Shown here: piece after piece, positions 62,366 through 64,000 of the stretch
How the letters are laid out: every line of letters starts with the position of its first letter
Position numbering within the stretch: the stretch's first letter is position 1
Origin: Rhodobacterales bacterium
GTDB lineage: Bacteria; Pseudomonadota; Alphaproteobacteria; Rhodobacterales; Rhodobacteraceae
Length of the DNA: 64,000 nucleotides
Reading direction: 5' to 3'
Assembly (NCBI GenBank): GCA_021155205.1
Contig: JAJNPS010000033.1
Location: 62,001-126,000 of the forward strand
Notes under the pieces: generated by a model
Seen by the model: only the letters and a program-made list of their open reading frames with translations
Database searches by the model: none
Told to the model about the DNA's origin: nothing
Program-made: the position numbers and the translations under genes

Positions 62366-63666
62366 ACCCGCCCGGCCTGCTGATCTCTGCCCCCGCCTCG
62401 GGCACCGGCAAGACCACGCTGATGCTGGGGCTGCTGGCCGCGTTCCGCGCGGCGGGCGTCACCGTGCAGCCGTTCAAAAGCGGGCCGGACTACATCGACC
62501 CGGCCTTTCACACGGCGGCTAGCGGTCGGGTCTCGGTGAACCTTGATACGTGGGCGATGGGAGCGGCGCAGATTGCCGGGCTGTCGCAGGTCGCGACGGG
62601 GACCGATCTGGTGCTGGCCGAAGGGTCGATGGGCCTCTTTGACGGCGTGGCCAAACCGGGGGTCAGCGGTGACGGGTCGTCGGCGGACCTTGCGATGATG
62701 ATGGGCTGGCCGGTGGTGCTGATCCTCGATGTTTCGGGTCAGGCGCAGACTGCGGCGGCGGTTGCCTTTGGCTGTGCGACGATGCGGCCCGGTTTGCGGC
62801 TGGCGGGCGTGGTGCTGAACCGGGTCGCCAGCGCCCGGCACGAGGCGCTGGTGCGCGCAGGCATGGACGCGGCGGGGATCCGCGTGCTGGGCGCCCTGCC
62901 CCGCAACCCCGAGATCGTGTTGCCTGAACGGCATCTGGGGCTGGTGCAGGCCGAGGAACAGCCGGAGCTGGCGGCGATCATCGCAAGGGCCGGGGCGTTT
63001 GTCGGGGCGCATGTCGATCTGGAGGCGCTGCGCGGCCTGGCGAAAGGGGGGCGCGTTGGTGCGGGCGCTGCGGTGCGCCCACCTGGTCAGCGGATCGCAC
63101 TGGCGCGGGATGCGGCGTTTTCGTTTGTCTATCCACATCTGCTGCTAGGTTGGCGCGCGGCGGGGGCAGAGGTCGTGGCGTTTTCCCCGTTGGCGGATGA
63201 AGCGCCGGATCACACCGCCGATGTCTGTTGGTTGCCCGGCGGCTATCCCGAGTTGCATGCCGGGGTTCTTGCCGGTGCTGCCAGATTCCGGGCTGGTCTT
63301 GGCAGGTTCGCCGAAACACATCCGGTGCATGGCGAATGCGGGGGCTACATGGCGCTGGGTGCGGGGCTGGTCGATGCGAAAGGCGTCCGTCACGAGATGG
63401 CCGGGCTTTTGGGCCTCGAGACCAGTTTTGCCAAACGCAGGATGCATCTTGGCTATCGCGCGGCGCGCCTGGCCGCACCGATGCCGGGATTTGCCGCCGG
63501 GGCTGATCTGCGCGGGCACGAATTTCACTACGCGACGATCCTGTCGCAGGCAGATGCGCCGCTGGCAGAGGTTGCCGACGCCACGGGGGCTGCGGTCGAG
63601 GAAACAGGATCGCGGCGCGGCAATGTCACCGGCAGTTTTTTCCACCTGATTGCCGAGGCCCCATGA
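62362..63666 (+). CDS. cobB: Hydrogenobyrinic acid a,c-diamide synthase CobB
   Basis: Glutamine-dependent amidation of the a and c side chains, giving the cobaltochelatase substrate. The 434-residue protein has an N-terminal ATP domain (ISAPASGTGKTTLMLGLL; KSGPDYIDPAFH) and a C-terminal glutaminase domain with the nucleophile in HGECGGYMALG and the His in RGHEFHYATI. It starts by ATGA overlap with cobM and ends by overlap with cobA. Confidence 0.94.
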   Translation: MNPPGLLISAPASGTGKTTLMLGLLAAFRAAGVTVQPFKSGPDYIDPAFHTAASGRVSVNLDTWAMGAAQIAGLSQVATGTDLVLAEGSMGLFDGVAKPGVSGDGSSADLAMMMGWPVVLILDVSGQAQTAAAVAFGCATMRPGLRLAGVVLNRVASARHEALVRAGMDAAGIRVLGALPRNPEIVLPERHLGLVQAEEQPELAAIIARAGAFVGAHVDLEALRGLAKGGRVGAGAAVRPPGQRIALARDAAFSFVYPHLLLGWRAAGAEVVAFSPLADEAPDHTADVCWLPGGYPELHAGVLAGAARFRAGLGRFAETHPVHGECGGYMALGAGLVDAKGVRHEMAGLLGLETSFAKRRMHLGYRAARLAAPMPGFAAGADLRGHEFHYATILSQADAPLAEVADATGAAVEETGSRRGNVTGSFFHLIAEAP

Positions 63667-64000
63667 TGAGCGATGCAAAAAAGCCGGGCTTTGTGTCCTT
63701 TGTGTCCAGCGGGCCGGGCGATCCGGACCTTTTGACGGTCAAGGCGGTACGGCGGCTGGCGGCGGCGGATGCGGTGCTTTATGACGACCTTTCCGCCGGT
63801 CCGATCCTGTCTCTGGCACGCCCCGGCGCGGACCTTGTCGGCGTGGGAAAGCGTGCCGGGCGCGCCTCGCCAAAGCAGGACCACGTGAGCCAGCTTTTGG
63901 TCGACTATGCGCGCACCGGGCAAAAGGTGGTGCGGCTGAAATCCGGCGATGCGGGGATTTTCGGGCGGCTGGAGGAAGAGATCACGGCGCTGAGGACTGA
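63663..64000 (+). CDS. cobA: Uroporphyrinogen-III C-methyltransferase (partial, 3' end outside window)
   Basis: The first 112 codons of a SUMT-type methyltransferase, which makes precorrin-2, the entry to corrin synthesis. FVSSGPGDPDLLTVKAVRRL is the cofactor loop, VLYDDL and VGKRAGRASPKQDHV follow, and RLKSGDAGIFGRL is the central signature. All are typical of the CobA/CysG C-terminal domain. ATGs at 63663 and 63666 are both possible; the first overlaps the cobB stop. The frame runs off the right edge. Confidence 0.93.
   Translation, partial: MMSDAKKPGFVSFVSSGPGDPDLLTVKAVRRLAAADAVLYDDLSAGPILSLARPGADLVGVGKRAGRASPKQDHVSQLLVDYARTGQKVVRLKSGDAGIFGRLEEEITALRT

Noticed and set aside
1..64000. CRISPR array, tRNA, rRNA, prophage or insertion sequence
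   Set aside because: No regularly spaced repeats, cloverleaf-like sequence, rRNA core sequence, integrase or transposase was recognised on either strand.

Overview
The window is a chromosome segment from a high-GC alphaproteobacterium, most likely of the family Rhodobacteraceae. The evidence is the combination of secD-yajC-serS, der-bamB, a heterotetrameric sarcosine oxidase operon, ccmI-ruvX, a non-phosphotransferase sugar and cyclitol catabolic region, and an aerobic (cob-type) cobalamin cluster, together with uniformly GC-rich codon use. I cannot name a species. No rRNA, tRNA, CRISPR array, prophage or intact insertion sequence was seen.

Layout. From 1 to 12.1 kb lie housekeeping genes: secD (cut by the window edge) and yajC; serS; a TspO-like membrane protein; der, bamB and a YfgM-like protein on the minus strand; an Atm1-type ABC exporter divergent from an ArsR regulator; a LysM protein; a LOG-family protein; and an iron superoxide dismutase. 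From 12.3 to 17.8 kb is the sarcosine oxidase operon soxB-(small membrane ORF)-soxD-soxA-soxG, with a REP-like inverted doublet before soxA. ccmI, ruvX and a DUF1289 gene follow on the plus strand.

From 19.9 to 25.1 kb is a sugar ABC-transporter operon in decay. The LacI regulator lacks its N-terminus and has an internal deletion. The binding protein and the ATPase each carry a one-base frameshift. The second permease is deleted down to its last ~17 codons, which are fused to the first permease. Only a GH32-like hydrolase gene remains open. From 25.1 to 36.0 kb are an RpiR regulator and a cyclitol-type catabolic block: SDR, iolE and iolD on the minus strand, divergent from an aldehyde dehydrogenase, a HpcH/HpaI aldolase, a D-2-hydroxyacid dehydrogenase, two Gfo/Idh/MocA oxidoreductases and a TIM-barrel isomerase.

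From 36.0 to 40.9 kb is a gluconate block: LacI/GntR-type regulator, gluconokinase and gluconate 5-dehydrogenase-like SDR. It lies opposite a gluconolactonase and 6-phosphogluconate dehydrogenase, with the tail of a lost L-idonate dehydrogenase between them. From 40.9 to 48.7 kb is a second sugar-acid block: an FGGY kinase, an M42 peptidase-like protein and a BtpA/SgcQ protein, opposite an aldo/keto reductase and a lactonase-type amidohydrolase, then an FCD-type GntR regulator opposite a UxaA-family dehydratase. Related palindromes upstream of the aldo/keto reductase and at the GntR/dehydratase divergence suggest one regulator for this block.

From 48.7 kb to the end is cobalamin synthesis. 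cobQ and cobO are on the minus strand. A cobalamin riboswitch on the plus strand precedes DUF1636-cobW-cobN-cobG-cobH-cobI-cobJ-cobL-cobE-cobM-cobB-cobA, nearly all with start-stop overlaps. cobK is inverted inside this operon. A perfect 35-bp inverted repeat separates cobW from cobN. cobA runs off the window.

The strongest unusual signals are the decayed transporter operon, the trace of a deleted idonate dehydrogenase under an intact repressor-operator, the shared palindrome of the sugar-acid block, the coupled small membrane ORF in the sox operon, and the unexplained groupings iolD/iolE plus aldolase and BtpA plus M42 plus FGGY kinase.
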